Part shown: piece by piece, positions 28,688-37,392 of the stretch
Layout of the letters: every line of letters begins with the position of its first letter
Position numbering within the stretch: position 1 is the stretch's first letter
The notes under the pieces: generated by a model
What the model saw: only the letters and a program-made list of their open reading frames with translations
Database searches by the model: none
What the model was told of the DNA's origin: nothing
NCBI GenBank assembly: GCA_015655195.1
Contig: JAATFM010000078.1
Span: 1 to 37,824 of the forward strand
Length of the DNA stretch: 37,824 nucleotides
Source: Terriglobales bacterium
GTDB taxonomy: Bacteria; Acidobacteriota; Terriglobia; Terriglobales; Acidobacteriaceae
Direction: 5' to 3'
Program-made: the position numbers and the translations under genes

Positions 28688-29484
28688 TGCGAAATCGCAA
28701 CGGGCTGGGACAGAATTATATGAAGCCTCCGCGTAACTTGCCGAGCGATCGATACGTTCAATCACTTGCGCGTGGTCTTGCAGTTATTCGTACATTTGGC
28801 GATGGGCGGCCGAGGCAGACTCTTTCTCAGGTTGCGGCAAGAACCGGTCTGGATCGCGCAGGTGCGCGCCGCATCCTTCTCACTCTTAAGACGCTCGGAT
28901 ATCTCCGCCAGGACGGGCGCGATTTTATCCCGACCCCTAACATCCTCCATCTCGGGTACAGCTATATTTCCACCATCCAATGGTGGAGCATGGCTGAGCA
29001 GAAGATGACAGAGTTGGTGAACACGGTAAATAAGTCCGCGACACTGGGAGTTCTGACCGGTTCGCATTTCATCTCGGTCGCATGTGTGCAGGCACGAAGT
29101 CTTCTGACTGTGAATCTTGCCGTGGGGCGCCGTTCGCCGGCCTATTGCACTGCGATAGGCCGGGTTCTGCTAGGAAATCTGCCGGAGGCAGAGCTTCTGC
29201 ATGTGCTGAAGCGGCGACCGCCCACAAAGCTCACCGATTATACGGTTACATCGATACCGGCCCTCGTCCGCATCATTGAACGGGACCGTAAGCAGGGATG
29301 GTCGCTGGTGAGCAAAGAATACAACGATTCTGTCTGTGCCATAGCAGTGCCTGTCTACAGTCAAACTGGCCAGATGATGGCGGCAATGAGCGCCATCGAG
29401 ACACCTATCCGCACAAGCCCGGAAAAAATGGTGGAGACGATTCTGCCGGTGCTGAAGCAGGCATCCGCGACGCTTTGGAAATGA
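28687..29484 (+). CDS. IclR-family regulator of the PcaR/PcaU/PobR type
   Basis: YVQSLARGLAVIRTFGDGRPRQTLSQVAARTGLDRAGARRILLTLKTLGYLRQDG HTH; effector domain ...AVPVYSQTGQMMAAMSAIETPIR. GTG start overlaps DUF6282 stop (TAGTG) or ATG 28720. Confidence 0.87.
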   Translation: MRNRNGLGQNYMKPPRNLPSDRYVQSLARGLAVIRTFGDGRPRQTLSQVAARTGLDRAGARRILLTLKTLGYLRQDGRDFIPTPNILHLGYSYISTIQWWSMAEQKMTELVNTVNKSATLGVLTGSHFISVACVQARSLLTVNLAVGRRSPAYCTAIGRVLLGNLPEAELLHVLKRRPPTKLTDYTVTSIPALVRIIERDRKQGWSLVSKEYNDSVCAIAVPVYSQTGQMMAAMSAIETPIRTSPEKMVETILPVLKQASATLWK

Positions 29485-29585
29485 TGCGGAGTTTGTTGTG
29501 TAGATACAGACACAATCTGCTCTGTGAAAAGCCTTTTCTCCATGGCAAAATCCTCGCATCCACGCCGGACGGGCTTTGCCGAAAT

Positions 29586-29602
29586 ACTAACCTCTCGTTA
29601 GT
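29586..29602. promoter_or_regulatory. Operator-like inverted repeat upstream of the efflux operon
   Basis: ACTAAC-CTCTC-GTTAGT, perfect 6-bp arms. Confidence 0.45.
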
Positions 29603-29707
29603 TCCAGCCGATCCCATACAAATGATTCGCGCCGCCGTACTCGCGGCAAGTGGCGAGAATGAATTGAGCGCCATGTCGCAAATGCCGTATCCTGAAAATT
29701 GAACGTT

Positions 29708-31147
29708 ATGGCAAGATTCCCCTTAGTCATGATGCTTGTCGTACTTGCTTCCGGCGCCGCCGCGTGTTGCTCGCAATCCGCGCCGCCTGCGCCGGACAAG
29801 GTGTGGCATGCGCCGGCGGAGCAGGGACTGGCGCGTGATCTGGCCGCGCATCCCGAGCCGAAGTATGCAATCGACGAGAGCCGCCACTACACGCTCGCCG
29901 AGTTGATTGACCTTGCTGAGCAGCACAACCCCGAAACGCGCGAGGCATGGCAGGCGGCCCGCGCCCGTGCCGACTCGCTTGGCATTGCGCGCAGCGCGCT
30001 CTTCCCTATGCTTACGGCCGTTGCCCTCGGTGCATCGCTACGCCAGGCGGCGCTGCTCGGCCAGCACTTTGACCGGCAGACGGTGGGCCTCTTTGAGCCG
30101 CAACTGCACGTGGACTGGCTGGTGCTCGACGGCGGCCAGCGTGCCGGTACAATCGACATCGCCAAGGCCAACCTGCTTGCCGCCAACCTCGCTTTCAACG
30201 ATACCCATCGCAAGGTAATCTACGCCGTTGCCTCGTCGTATTACCACCTGCTGAATGCACGCGGCCAGCTTGAGGCCGCCGAGTCGAGCCTTGCCAATGC
30301 ACAGGCCGTCGAGGATCAGATTCACAGCCGGCTCGACAACGGTCTGGCAACAAAGCCTGACTTGCTCGAAGCAACAGCCGCGCGGGCGCAGGCCGAGTAC
30401 GATCTTGCCTCCGCAACCGGCGTGGAAGAAATCGCCCACGGCGAGCTGGCAACGACGATGGGCTTGCCTCCCGAGACAAAGTTCGCCGTCGAAGGAATCG
30501 ACAAGCTCACCACGCCGGCCGCGATGGCGGACTCCGTGGACGAGGAGATTCACCGCGCCTTCGCGCAGCGGCCGGAACTGCTGGAACAAGTGACGCGTCT
30601 GCGCGCCGCTTCGGCGTCCATCAAGCAGGCGCGCTCGGCATATATTCCTTCGCTGAGCCTGAGCGGCGATGGCGGCATGGCGCGCGCCTATGGTGAGCTG
30701 GACCAGCTTCCGCGCACCTACGCCCAAGCCGAGGTGTGGAACGCGGGCCTCGAACTGCGCTGGACGCTCTTTGACGGCCTGCGCCGCGAGCGTGAGATGG
30801 CCCGCGCACAGGCGGAGAAGAAGGCTGCTGAAGCCGGCATTGACACGCTGCGCGACCAGGTTGCCAACGAAGTGTGGGCCGCGTACACGAACACGCAGAC
30901 GGCGCTCCACCAGCAGCAGGCAGCAGCCGCGCTGTTGGCTTCCTCCGGCGAAGCCTACGATGCGGCGCGCGAGTCCTACGGCTACGGCGTGCGGAACGCA
31001 ATCGACGTGATCTCCGCGCAGAAAGCGCTCGCGCAGGCTCGCTCTGAGGACGTGTTCGCGCGCACGCAACTGCTGCTGCAATCGGCCACACTGGCCTTTC
31101 GCACCGGCGACCTGATCCAAGTGCAGCCCGGCAAAGGAACTCCATGA
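29708..31147 (+). CDS. TolC/NodT-family outer membrane efflux lipoprotein (MdtP-like)
   Basis: Lipobox-like SGAAACCSQ; YTLAELIDLAEQHNPETREAWQAARARADSLGIARSALFP; repeated coiled-coil halves. Confidence 0.88.
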   Translation: MARFPLVMMLVVLASGAAACCSQSAPPAPDKVWHAPAEQGLARDLAAHPEPKYAIDESRHYTLAELIDLAEQHNPETREAWQAARARADSLGIARSALFPMLTAVALGASLRQAALLGQHFDRQTVGLFEPQLHVDWLVLDGGQRAGTIDIAKANLLAANLAFNDTHRKVIYAVASSYYHLLNARGQLEAAESSLANAQAVEDQIHSRLDNGLATKPDLLEATAARAQAEYDLASATGVEEIAHGELATTMGLPPETKFAVEGIDKLTTPAAMADSVDEEIHRAFAQRPELLEQVTRLRAASASIKQARSAYIPSLSLSGDGGMARAYGELDQLPRTYAQAEVWNAGLELRWTLFDGLRREREMARAQAEKKAAEAGIDTLRDQVANEVWAAYTNTQTALHQQQAAAALLASSGEAYDAARESYGYGVRNAIDVISAQKALAQARSEDVFARTQLLLQSATLAFRTGDLIQVQPGKGTP

Positions 31148-31404
31148 AGAGGACACTGAAAACACTGGCGCTGTTGCTCGTCTGGCCGCTTGCAGGCTGC
31201 TCCCATGCGCCTACATTCAACATTCTGGGATCGTTTTTCCCCTCGTGGCTCATCTGCCTCGTAATCGGCATTTGCCTTGCGTGGCTGGCGAGCTGGCTGC
31301 TGACGCGCTTCAAGCTGGAAAAGCTCATTGCCTGGCCGGTGCTGACCTATCCCAGCATGGCCGCATTCTTTTCCTTTCTTCTTTGGTTGATATTTTTCAG
31401 TTAG
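31144..31404 (+). CDS. ytcA: YtcA-like small membrane lipoprotein
   Basis: 86 aa, lipobox LAGCSHAP, two TM segments, ATGA overlap with TolC gene; between TolC and HlyD genes as in E. coli mdtNOP-ytcA type loci. Confidence 0.75.
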   Translation: MKRTLKTLALLLVWPLAGCSHAPTFNILGSFFPSWLICLVIGICLAWLASWLLTRFKLEKLIAWPVLTYPSMAAFFSFLLWLIFFS

Positions 31405-31416
31405 CGAGAACGAACG

Positions 31417-32661
31417 ATGGCGACGAACGAAACACTGCGCGAGCGAAAGATCGCGGGCTATACGGTCAGCGCAGGCATTCTGCTGGCCACCGCGATCACG
31501 GGGCTACTCGTGTTGCGGCAGGTGACGGAGAACCCGCGCACCGACGACGCTGAGGTATTTGCCAACTACATCGGCATCGCGCCGGTGGTTAGCGGGCCCA
31601 TCACGCATCTCTACGTGGCCGACAACCAGCAGGTGAAGGCCGGCGATCCATTGCTTGAGATCGACCCGCGCCCCTACGCCTACGCGCTCGAACACGCCAA
31701 ATCCGACAAGACCACGCTCGAAGGCCAGATCGGCGACGAGCGGCGCATTCTCGCCGCCAAGTCCAGCGCCGTCGATGTGGCAAAGTCCTCCGCGGACAGC
31801 GCGGAGGCTGCCCTGCATCACGCACAGGCGGCCATCGAGCAGGCAAAAGCCGAGGTAACAAACGCGAAAGCAAATGTGGAGCGCGCCGCCGCCGAGCAGA
31901 GCTACGCGGAAAATAATCTCGCGCGTCTGGAGCCGCTGCTCAAAAAGCAATTCGTCACCGTGGATCAGGTGGACCAGGCTCGCACCGCTGCCGTAACGCG
32001 AACGCAGGCCGCTCAGCAGGCGCACGCGCAGCTTGCGCTCGCCGAAGCCAGCCTCGACGCGGCCAACGCGCAGTATCGCCAGGCGCAGGCCGATGTGTCC
32101 GGAAGCAATCACGGCGTGCAGCAGGCGGCGCACAGTGTTACCACGCTCGCCCCCTATACCGGCCAACTCGGCGGCCGTCAGGCCGCCATCGATACTGCGC
32201 AATACAACTACGACAACACGCGCGTCACAGCGCCCTTCGATGCCCGCGTGACGAACCTCACGCTCTCGCAGGGAGCCTATGCCACTGCCGGCCAGCAGAT
32301 ATTCACTCTCATCGACACACGCACATGGTGGGCAATTGCCAACTTCCGCGAAACGCAACTCGCGCACATCCGCCCCGGTATGGAAGCCGATGTCTACACC
32401 CTCTCGCGGCCTTCGATCCGCTATCGCGGCGTGGTCGACAGCGTAGGCTTTGGCGTCACGCCGGACGCCGAGCTGGTGGGCAAGCTCACCGGCCCCGGCC
32501 TGCCCGACGTGCAGCGCACGCTGAACTGGGTGCATCTTGCCTCGCGTTTCCCGGTGCGCGTCCGCATTGAGAATCCGCCCTCCGACACCCTTCGTCTCGG
32601 CGAGTCGGCTATCGTCGTCATCCGCGGCGAAACCTCGCAGGTTTCGTCTCCGTCGCACTGA
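31417..32661 (+). CDS. HlyD/EmrA-family periplasmic adaptor (MdtN-like)
   Basis: TM anchor, RTDDAEVFANYIGIAPVVSGPITHLYVADNQQVKAGDPLLEIDPRPY, YNYDNTRVTAPFDARVTNL lipoyl/adaptor motifs. Confidence 0.9.
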   Translation: MATNETLRERKIAGYTVSAGILLATAITGLLVLRQVTENPRTDDAEVFANYIGIAPVVSGPITHLYVADNQQVKAGDPLLEIDPRPYAYALEHAKSDKTTLEGQIGDERRILAAKSSAVDVAKSSADSAEAALHHAQAAIEQAKAEVTNAKANVERAAAEQSYAENNLARLEPLLKKQFVTVDQVDQARTAAVTRTQAAQQAHAQLALAEASLDAANAQYRQAQADVSGSNHGVQQAAHSVTTLAPYTGQLGGRQAAIDTAQYNYDNTRVTAPFDARVTNLTLSQGAYATAGQQIFTLIDTRTWWAIANFRETQLAHIRPGMEADVYTLSRPSIRYRGVVDSVGFGVTPDAELVGKLTGPGLPDVQRTLNWVHLASRFPVRVRIENPPSDTLRLGESAIVVIRGETSQVSSPSH

Positions 32662-32669
32662 GCGCAAGC

Positions 32670-34844
32670 ATGGCAACCGCGCCCCAATCCGCTCCTCAAT
32701 CCGCGCCAACCATTCCGCATGCCAGCCGCTTCACCGCATGGCTGCCAAAATTTCTGCGCGATGAGCTGGCGCCGTATCCCGGCCGTGCCGCTATTGTGAC
32801 GCGCATGGTAATTGCCTGCGTCCTGACGGTCATTTTCATTGCCGTCTTCCGCATTCCCGGCGGCGCGATTGCCGTGGTGCTGGCAATGATTCTCTCCCGC
32901 GAAGACATTCTTGCCTCCGCGCGTTCGGCCTTTGGGCGCATTGGCGTCTTTGCCATCGCCGGCATCTTTGTGCCGATTGGCGGAAGGCTCTTTGCCGGCT
33001 TACCGCTCACGCATTTTCTGTGGGAAGCGGCAAGCATCTTCCTCTGCTTCTTTTTGCTACGCACGCTGGTGAATTTTGCGGTTGCATCGAGCTTCAGCCT
33101 TGTCGTCACCAACATTCTTGCCATCTGGTATCTGCCGGGCCCGGCCTCGCGCAATGTGGAGTTGACGCTGTGGCAGGTTCTGGCGGCAAGCGTGGGCTCG
33201 CTCGTTGCTCTCGCCGTGGAAGCGGTCTTTCACGCCATCAGCCGGCGCGATGAAGTTCTCACCGGTGTCTCGGTTCGTCTCCAGCTCGTCGAGCAATTGA
33301 TGTGGGCCTACGCCGCGGGCGACCCGCTTCCACCCACGGTAGTACGCGAACTCTCGCGCTATGCCGTCGTCGGCGTCGGCGTGTTGCGCCGCCATATTGC
33401 ACGCACGGCCAGCGAGCCCATCCACCGCATGAGAATGAGCACACTCGTCTCGCTCACCGGCCGCGTCATCGACTTTGCCGCCGCGCTTCCGGGCACCGCG
33501 TCGTCGCTCGCGCCCGCTGACCGCGAACGCGCTGGCGAATTGGCGCGGCATCTTGCCGAGATCAGTTCCTGTCTTCCATTTCCCAACCGGCCGCAGTCGC
33601 CGCAAGCAGCGGAGTGGGAGCCGGGCTCTGGCTCCGGATCCACGCCGCTGCTCAATGAACTGGAAGCTATGGCCGCGCTTATCCCTTCGGTGCTTGCTAG
33701 CGATACCTCGCTCGACCCACGGCTTGAAATTCTTGACGCGTCAAGCGAGTCCTCGCGGCTCTTCCTGCGCGACGCCTTCCGCAATCCCGAGCACCTGCGC
33801 TATGCGCTCAGCGGCACGCTGGCCGCGATGGTCTGCTACATCCTCTACATGGGCCTCAGTTGGCCGGCGCTCGGCACCTCCGTCACCACCTGCGTTCTCA
33901 CCGGTCTCTCCAACATCGGCGCCTCGCGACAGAAGCAGGTTCTCCGCATCGCCGGCGCGGTGCTGGGCGGCTTCGTCTTCGGCATGGGCGCGCAGATATT
34001 CGTCCTGCCCGCCATTGACACCATCGGCGGCTTCGCGCTGCTTTGTGCTGCGGTCTCATTCGTTGCTTCATGGATTTCTACTTCCAGCTCGCGGCTCTCC
34101 TATGCCGGCTTGCAACTTGCACTGGCCTTTTACCTCATCGTGCTCAGCGAGCCGACGATCCAACTCTCGCTCACCGTGGCGCGCGACCGCGTGCTCGGAG
34201 TGCTGCTGGGAATCTTCATGATGTGGCTGGTCTTCGAGCGGCTTTACACGCGGCCCGCAGTCAGCGAGATGGTCAGCTTCTTCGTCCGCAACACGCGGCT
34301 CATCGCGGACCTTGTCGAGACCACGATCATCGATGCAGATGCCGCCGCCATCGTTCTCATACGCCGGCAGCGCGAGCAGATTTACAGCAACTTCGGTGAG
34401 GTCAACGCGCAGATGGACGCCGTGCCATTTGAAACCGGCGCGCTGCGTGTCGCGCACATGGCTGGCCGCGACCGCATTCGCCGCTGGCAGGCCGCGGAGC
34501 GCACCTTTTATCTGCTCCAGGCGCCGCTGTTGCAGTTCCGCATCTTCGCGGATTCCAGCCTGCGCTCGCACGCCTTCTATAACATCGAAGGCAGCTTCCG
34601 CATTGCCTGCGGCCAGGCCTTCCGGCAGATTGCCGCCAGCCTCGATGCGCAGCTGAAAGGCACATCCGCCCCCGCACCCATCGAGTGCTCCCTCACGTCT
34701 CTCCTCGACTCGCTCGAAGCGGGCCACGCAAGCGAATTCACCGAACGCGAGCGCGCCCTGATGAAAATGACGCGAACCATCGGCGGCATTGTAGACCGCA
34801 TGGCCCACGAAGTAGCCGCCGAGCCGCTCTTCGCCGTCGAGTAA
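32670..34844 (+). CDS. FUSC-family inner membrane efflux protein (MdtO/AaeB-like)
   Basis: Two sets of TM segments separated by soluble domain; 8 nt after HlyD gene. Confidence 0.85.
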   Translation: MATAPQSAPQSAPTIPHASRFTAWLPKFLRDELAPYPGRAAIVTRMVIACVLTVIFIAVFRIPGGAIAVVLAMILSREDILASARSAFGRIGVFAIAGIFVPIGGRLFAGLPLTHFLWEAASIFLCFFLLRTLVNFAVASSFSLVVTNILAIWYLPGPASRNVELTLWQVLAASVGSLVALAVEAVFHAISRRDEVLTGVSVRLQLVEQLMWAYAAGDPLPPTVVRELSRYAVVGVGVLRRHIARTASEPIHRMRMSTLVSLTGRVIDFAAALPGTASSLAPADRERAGELARHLAEISSCLPFPNRPQSPQAAEWEPGSGSGSTPLLNELEAMAALIPSVLASDTSLDPRLEILDASSESSRLFLRDAFRNPEHLRYALSGTLAAMVCYILYMGLSWPALGTSVTTCVLTGLSNIGASRQKQVLRIAGAVLGGFVFGMGAQIFVLPAIDTIGGFALLCAAVSFVASWISTSSSRLSYAGLQLALAFYLIVLSEPTIQLSLTVARDRVLGVLLGIFMMWLVFERLYTRPAVSEMVSFFVRNTRLIADLVETTIIDADAAAIVLIRRQREQIYSNFGEVNAQMDAVPFETGALRVAHMAGRDRIRRWQAAERTFYLLQAPLLQFRIFADSSLRSHAFYNIEGSFRIACGQAFRQIAASLDAQLKGTSAPAPIECSLTSLLDSLEAGHASEFTERERALMKMTRTIGGIVDRMAHEVAAEPLFAVE

Positions 34845-34902
34845 CAGCATCAGAGGATAAAGAAGGGGAATTATATTCCCGACTTTCCCCAACACCGCTG
34901 AC

Positions 34903-34944
34903 TTGCTAACTTGCTATTGCGCGAAGCGCTGCTAACTTGCTAAG
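34903..34944. repeat. Short CTTGCTAA repeat cluster between convergent genes
   Basis: GCTAACTTGCTA at 34906-34917 and 34932-34943 (26-bp offset), each made of tandem CTTGCTAA-like units. Confidence 0.6.
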
Positions 34945-35015
34945 ACCTCAACCCCGATCCTGGTTCACCGTTGAAACCGCCCAGCGCAAGGCAAAAAGCG
35001 CCATCCGCGCTCGCT

Positions 35016-37391
35016 TCAATACAACAGATACCTCGCGCGAATCTTTTCGAAGCCGTCAATCGCTTCCTGCCAGTCCTCTTCGATGCGCCTCGGGTCCGCG
35101 CCCGCTACGACGGCATCAAGCGTCGCCTTATTTCGTACCAGCATATCGAGCTTCTGCACCTCGTACTCCACCGGATACAGCCGGTGCAGGGCAGCGACAA
35201 TCTCAATTCCAAGCTCCGGCGCGTCCAGCGCACTGCGGTCCGTGATAACAACATTCACTCCGCCGCACTTCTGATTCGCATAAGTCGCGGCATTCGGCGT
35301 AAAGCTAACCGCAACAAAGCGCACGCCGCCAATCTCTCTCGCATTCAGCTCCCGCGCCAGCGTCACGCCATCAATCCACGGCGCGCCCACCAGCTCGAAT
35401 GGCGTATCCGTGCCGCGCCCCACCGAGATATTCGTCGCCTCAATCATCCCAATGCCGGGATAGAGCGTCGCCTCCGTCAAGCTCCGCATATTCGGCGAAG
35501 GGTCAATCCATAGCCTGCCCGTCGAGTCGAACCAGTCGCCGCGCATCCATCCCCGCATTGCCACCACGGTCAGCTTCGCGCCGATTCCGCGCCCCGCATT
35601 AAACATTTGCGCCAACTCGCCCACCGTCATGCCGTGCCGCACCGGCGTCTGCCAGTAGCTCACAAACGACTCGCGCCCGCCGTCGGCAATCGGCCCCTGC
35701 ACATACGCGCCGCCAATCGGATTCGGCCGGTCCAACACATAGATCGGCTTGCCGGCCTTCGCCGCGGCCTCAAGAAAATACCCCAGCGTGCTCTCGTAGG
35801 TATAGAAGCGCACGCCGATGTCCTGAATGTCGTAGACAATCGCGTCCAGCCCCGCAAGCTCTTCCGGCGTGGGCCTGCGCTTCGTGTCGCTGTCGCCATA
35901 GACGCTGTAAATCGGCGCGCCCGTCGCCTCATCGCGCGAGTTGCCAATCTGTGTCGTGTCCAGCTTGCCCCCAATTCCATGCTCCGGGCTGAAGATTCCT
36001 GCAAGCTGAATCCCCGGCGCGTGAGCCAGCACATCCGCCGTGCGCTCCCCCCGCGCGTCGATTCCTGTTTGATTTGTCACCAGCCCCACACGCACCGGAT
36101 GAGCCACATCGGGATGCAACTCGCGGAAACCATCGCTCTCAAGCACATCGATTCCGGCCCTCACGTCACCATTACGGCCGCCCACGCGCCGCGCCGCCAT
36201 AATCGATTCGTTATAGCCCGTGATCCGCGCCAGCCGCAGCTTCTCCTGCTCGCTCACGGTCAGGTCCAGCGTGCTCGCCACTGCCGTCGCCAGCCGCCCG
36301 CGCAGGTCCGTCACGCCCTTGCTGCCACGCGGATGCACCGCATTCGTCAGCATAATCACATAAGTATTCGTCGTCGGGTCAATCCACAGCGAAGTGCCCG
36401 TGAAGCCCGTATGCCCGAACGATCCCACCGGCAGCAGCTCGCCGCGATTCGTCGAGAACGATGTATCGATGTCCCATCCCAGCCCGCGCAGGCTCGCGGC
36501 CAGCGGCGGACCCTGCGGCGTAGTCATTTTTTCAATGACGGGCCGGCTCAGAATCTTCGTTCCGCTCAGCAGTTCCTGCGCGAAGATCGCGAGATCGTCG
36601 GCTGTCGAAAACAAGCCCGCGTGTCCCGCCACGCCGCCCATTCGCCGCGCCGTCGGATCATGCACCACACCGCGCAGCATCGTTCCATGCTCGTCGTATT
36701 GTGTCGGCGCAATCCGCGCCAGCCAATCCTGCGGAGGAAGAAACCGCGTCTCTTTCATTCCCAACGGAGCAAAGACATTGCGGCTCGTGTACTCATCCAG
36801 CGTCATTCCGGTGAGCTTCTCCACCAGAAACCCCAGCGTCTCGTAGTTAATGTCGCTATAAACAAATCGCGTCCCCGGCGGATTCAACGGCTTCGCCTGC
36901 ATCACCATCGTGTAAGCCGTCGCGCGGCCCTCCCACGGCGTTTTCAAATCCAGGTCCGGCGCAAGCCCCGAGTAGTGCGTCATCAGCTCACGCACCGTAA
37001 TCTCCGCCTTGCCGTTCTGCGCGAAATCCGGCAGATAGCTTGCCACCGACGCATTGAGCCGCACGCGTCCCTCCTGCACAAGCTGCATCACCGCTGTCGT
37101 CGTGGCAACGCATTTGGTCAGCGATGCCAGATCGAAGATCGTATCCACCGTCATCGGCTCGCGCGTCGGCTCCAACGACCGCTCCCCAAACGCCTTGCGA
37201 TAAACAACCTTCCCATCGTGCCCGATAAGAACCACCGCGCCGGGAATGTTGCCGTTCGCCACAGCCTCCTGCATCATCGCGTCAATCGCAGCAAAGCCTG
37301 CGCCCTGCGCCTCAGCCGGTGCAATCGCAATCACCGCCGCAAGCAGGGAAGCGCAACAAGTCACGCAACGCATTATTTTTCTTCCGCCCAT
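35016..37391 (-). CDS. namZ: Fusion of AmiE-like serine hydrolase (beta-lactamase family) and NamZ exo-beta-N-acetylmuramidase (DUF1343/GH171)
   Basis: N-terminal half has SLTK (SxxK), YSDIN (YxN-type), HTG; C-terminal half has GIDVLESDGF...RVGLVTNQTGID...GIFSPEHGIGG...YDIQDIGVRFYTYESTL...DRPNPIGG...PSPNMRSLTEATLYPGIGMIEATNISVGRGTDTPFE. ATG 37391 lies 1 nt after the murQ stop. Confidence 0.9.
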   Translation of the reverse strand: MGGRKIMRCVTCCASLLAAVIAIAPAEAQGAGFAAIDAMMQEAVANGNIPGAVVLIGHDGKVVYRKAFGERSLEPTREPMTVDTIFDLASLTKCVATTTAVMQLVQEGRVRLNASVASYLPDFAQNGKAEITVRELMTHYSGLAPDLDLKTPWEGRATAYTMVMQAKPLNPPGTRFVYSDINYETLGFLVEKLTGMTLDEYTSRNVFAPLGMKETRFLPPQDWLARIAPTQYDEHGTMLRGVVHDPTARRMGGVAGHAGLFSTADDLAIFAQELLSGTKILSRPVIEKMTTPQGPPLAASLRGLGWDIDTSFSTNRGELLPVGSFGHTGFTGTSLWIDPTTNTYVIMLTNAVHPRGSKGVTDLRGRLATAVASTLDLTVSEQEKLRLARITGYNESIMAARRVGGRNGDVRAGIDVLESDGFRELHPDVAHPVRVGLVTNQTGIDARGERTADVLAHAPGIQLAGIFSPEHGIGGKLDTTQIGNSRDEATGAPIYSVYGDSDTKRRPTPEELAGLDAIVYDIQDIGVRFYTYESTLGYFLEAAAKAGKPIYVLDRPNPIGGAYVQGPIADGGRESFVSYWQTPVRHGMTVGELAQMFNAGRGIGAKLTVVAMRGWMRGDWFDSTGRLWIDPSPNMRSLTEATLYPGIGMIEATNISVGRGTDTPFELVGAPWIDGVTLARELNAREIGGVRFVAVSFTPNAATYANQKCGGVNVVITDRSALDAPELGIEIVAALHRLYPVEYEVQKLDMLVRNKATLDAVVAGADPRRIEEDWQEAIDGFEKIRARYLLY

Positions 37392-37392
37392 C

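Noticed and set aside
30038-32709. Long minus-strand ORFs (375 and 401 aa) opposite TolC and HlyD genes
   Set aside because: Antisense of well-supported coding regions; no recognisable domains.
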